NCBI GenBank assembly: GCA_902520495.1 | Contig: CABYNW010000009.1 | Span: 1-45,541 of the forward strand | Direction of reading: 5' to 3' | DNA from: an uncultured SAR86 cluster bacterium | GTDB lineage: Bacteria > Pseudomonadota > Gammaproteobacteria > Magnimaribacterales > D2472 | DNA: 45,541 bases | Shown: positions 45,093-45,541 of the stretch, piece after piece | How positions within the stretch are numbered: position 1 is the first letter of the stretch | Layout: every line of letters begins with the position of its first letter | Made by a program: the position numbers and the translations under genes | Notes under the pieces: model-generated | Databases searched by the model: none | Seen by the model: only the letters and a program-made list of their open reading frames with translations | What the model was told of the DNA's origin: nothing

Positions 45093-45541
45093 ATGCCAAG
45101 AAATTATATTTTTACTATACCTCTATTTTTATTTTTAGGTTGCGACGTTCAAGAATCAAATAATATATATACACCACCCAATACCGCCGAACACTTTAAT
45201 AACAAATTTGAACTCAAGATATTTAATACCGAAGAGACAAATATTATTAAATTAAAATTACAAGAGTTCACGGGCAAGAAAAATATTGATTTGAACAAAT
45301 CAATAACAATTGATTTTAATATTACTGATATATCTGATTATATAGATTGTGGCTACATGAATAATGAAATATACGTAGATTATATTGAGCGTATCTTTGG
45401 ATCAAAATTAAAAGCAGATATAAAAATTGATATTGAAGAAATTGAAAAAGGCCTGTTGTTTAAAAATTTTGATATAAAGTATGTATTTACGTCAAAAGAA
45501 ACAGGAACCAGATGGAGATTTGCTACAAACAAACCAAAAGA
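45093..45541 (+). CDS. Predicted lipoprotein, cut by the window end
   Basis: An open frame from ATG 45093, six bases after the cytochrome stop, runs to the last base with no stop (149 codons). It starts MPRNYIFTIPLFLFLGC, with a lipobox cysteine at residue 17. The visible mature part contains SITIDFNITDISDYIDCGYM and ends in a strand VFTSKETGTRW. No family recognised; the neighbours suggest an envelope role beside the cytochrome. Confidence 0.7.
   Translation, partial: MPRNYIFTIPLFLFLGCDVQESNNIYTPPNTAEHFNNKFELKIFNTEETNIIKLKLQEFTGKKNIDLNKSITIDFNITDISDYIDCGYMNNEIYVDYIERIFGSKLKADIKIDIEEIEKGLLFKNFDIKYVFTSKETGTRWRFATNKPK

Overview
The window looks like the origin-proximal chromosome of a small-genome, AT-rich marine gammaproteobacterium, perhaps SAR86-like. 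This is inferred from gene order (dnaN-dnaA / rpmH-rnpA-yidC-mnmE-mnmG-rsmG-parA-parB-atpIBEFHAGDC-glmU-glmS), low G+C by eye, tight spacing, 1-4 base overlaps between genes, frequent TTG and GTG starts, and many small VOC, DUF952, GFA, MAPEG and sterol-desaturase genes. The lineage is not proven by anything in the window.

Layout. 1-2321 (minus strand): the 3'-truncated dnaN and the complete dnaA. 2322-2501: an AT-rich gap with DnaA-box-like 9-mers, a candidate replication origin. 2502-5806: rpmH, rnpA, yidC and mnmE, very G/T-rich on the coding strand. 5807-6019: a gap. 6020-10051: mnmG, rsmG, parA and parB, where base composition flips to A/C-rich inside mnmG. 10131-16977: the complete F1Fo ATP synthase operon. 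17000-20183: glmU and glmS, the UDP-GlcNAc supply pair.

20184-about 26400 is an accessory island beginning exactly at the glmS stop codon. Its most striking property is that the last five codons plus stop of glmS (peptide SVTVE*, core TCCGTTACGGTGGAGTAGA) recur six more times downstream, all in the same orientation. They separate small cassettes of one to four genes: a GIY-YIG-like nuclease, two lipoproteins, a DUF6607-type exported protein, a KER-repeat protein, a YugP-like membrane protease and small membrane proteins. Substitutions in the four best displaced copies are all synonymous for SVTVE, so these look like former or foreign functional glmS tails displaced by serial site-specific insertion at the glmS 3' end. 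No recombinase is visible. This is the best candidate for an undescribed system in the window.

26412-33133 is a second variable stretch: DoxX, a cysteine-rich micropeptide, an SMR transporter, an HXXEE protein, a T4-gp32-like single-stranded DNA-binding protein flanked by a 75-bp direct repeat, an ankyrin-repeat protein and an SDR. 33206-35266 encodes an unusual fusion of a type-1 periplasmic-binding-protein fold to a pentameric ligand-gated ion channel, with no visible signal peptide.

35273-45541 carries housekeeping-like and orphan genes: VOC proteins, a YeiH-type permease, an esterase, GFA, MAPEG, SRPBCC, DUF952, a sterol desaturase, a nuclease-DUF4399 fusion, and a beta-helix protein next to a diheme cytochrome c and a lipoprotein cut by the window end. 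I saw no rRNA, tRNA, CRISPR array or insertion sequence.
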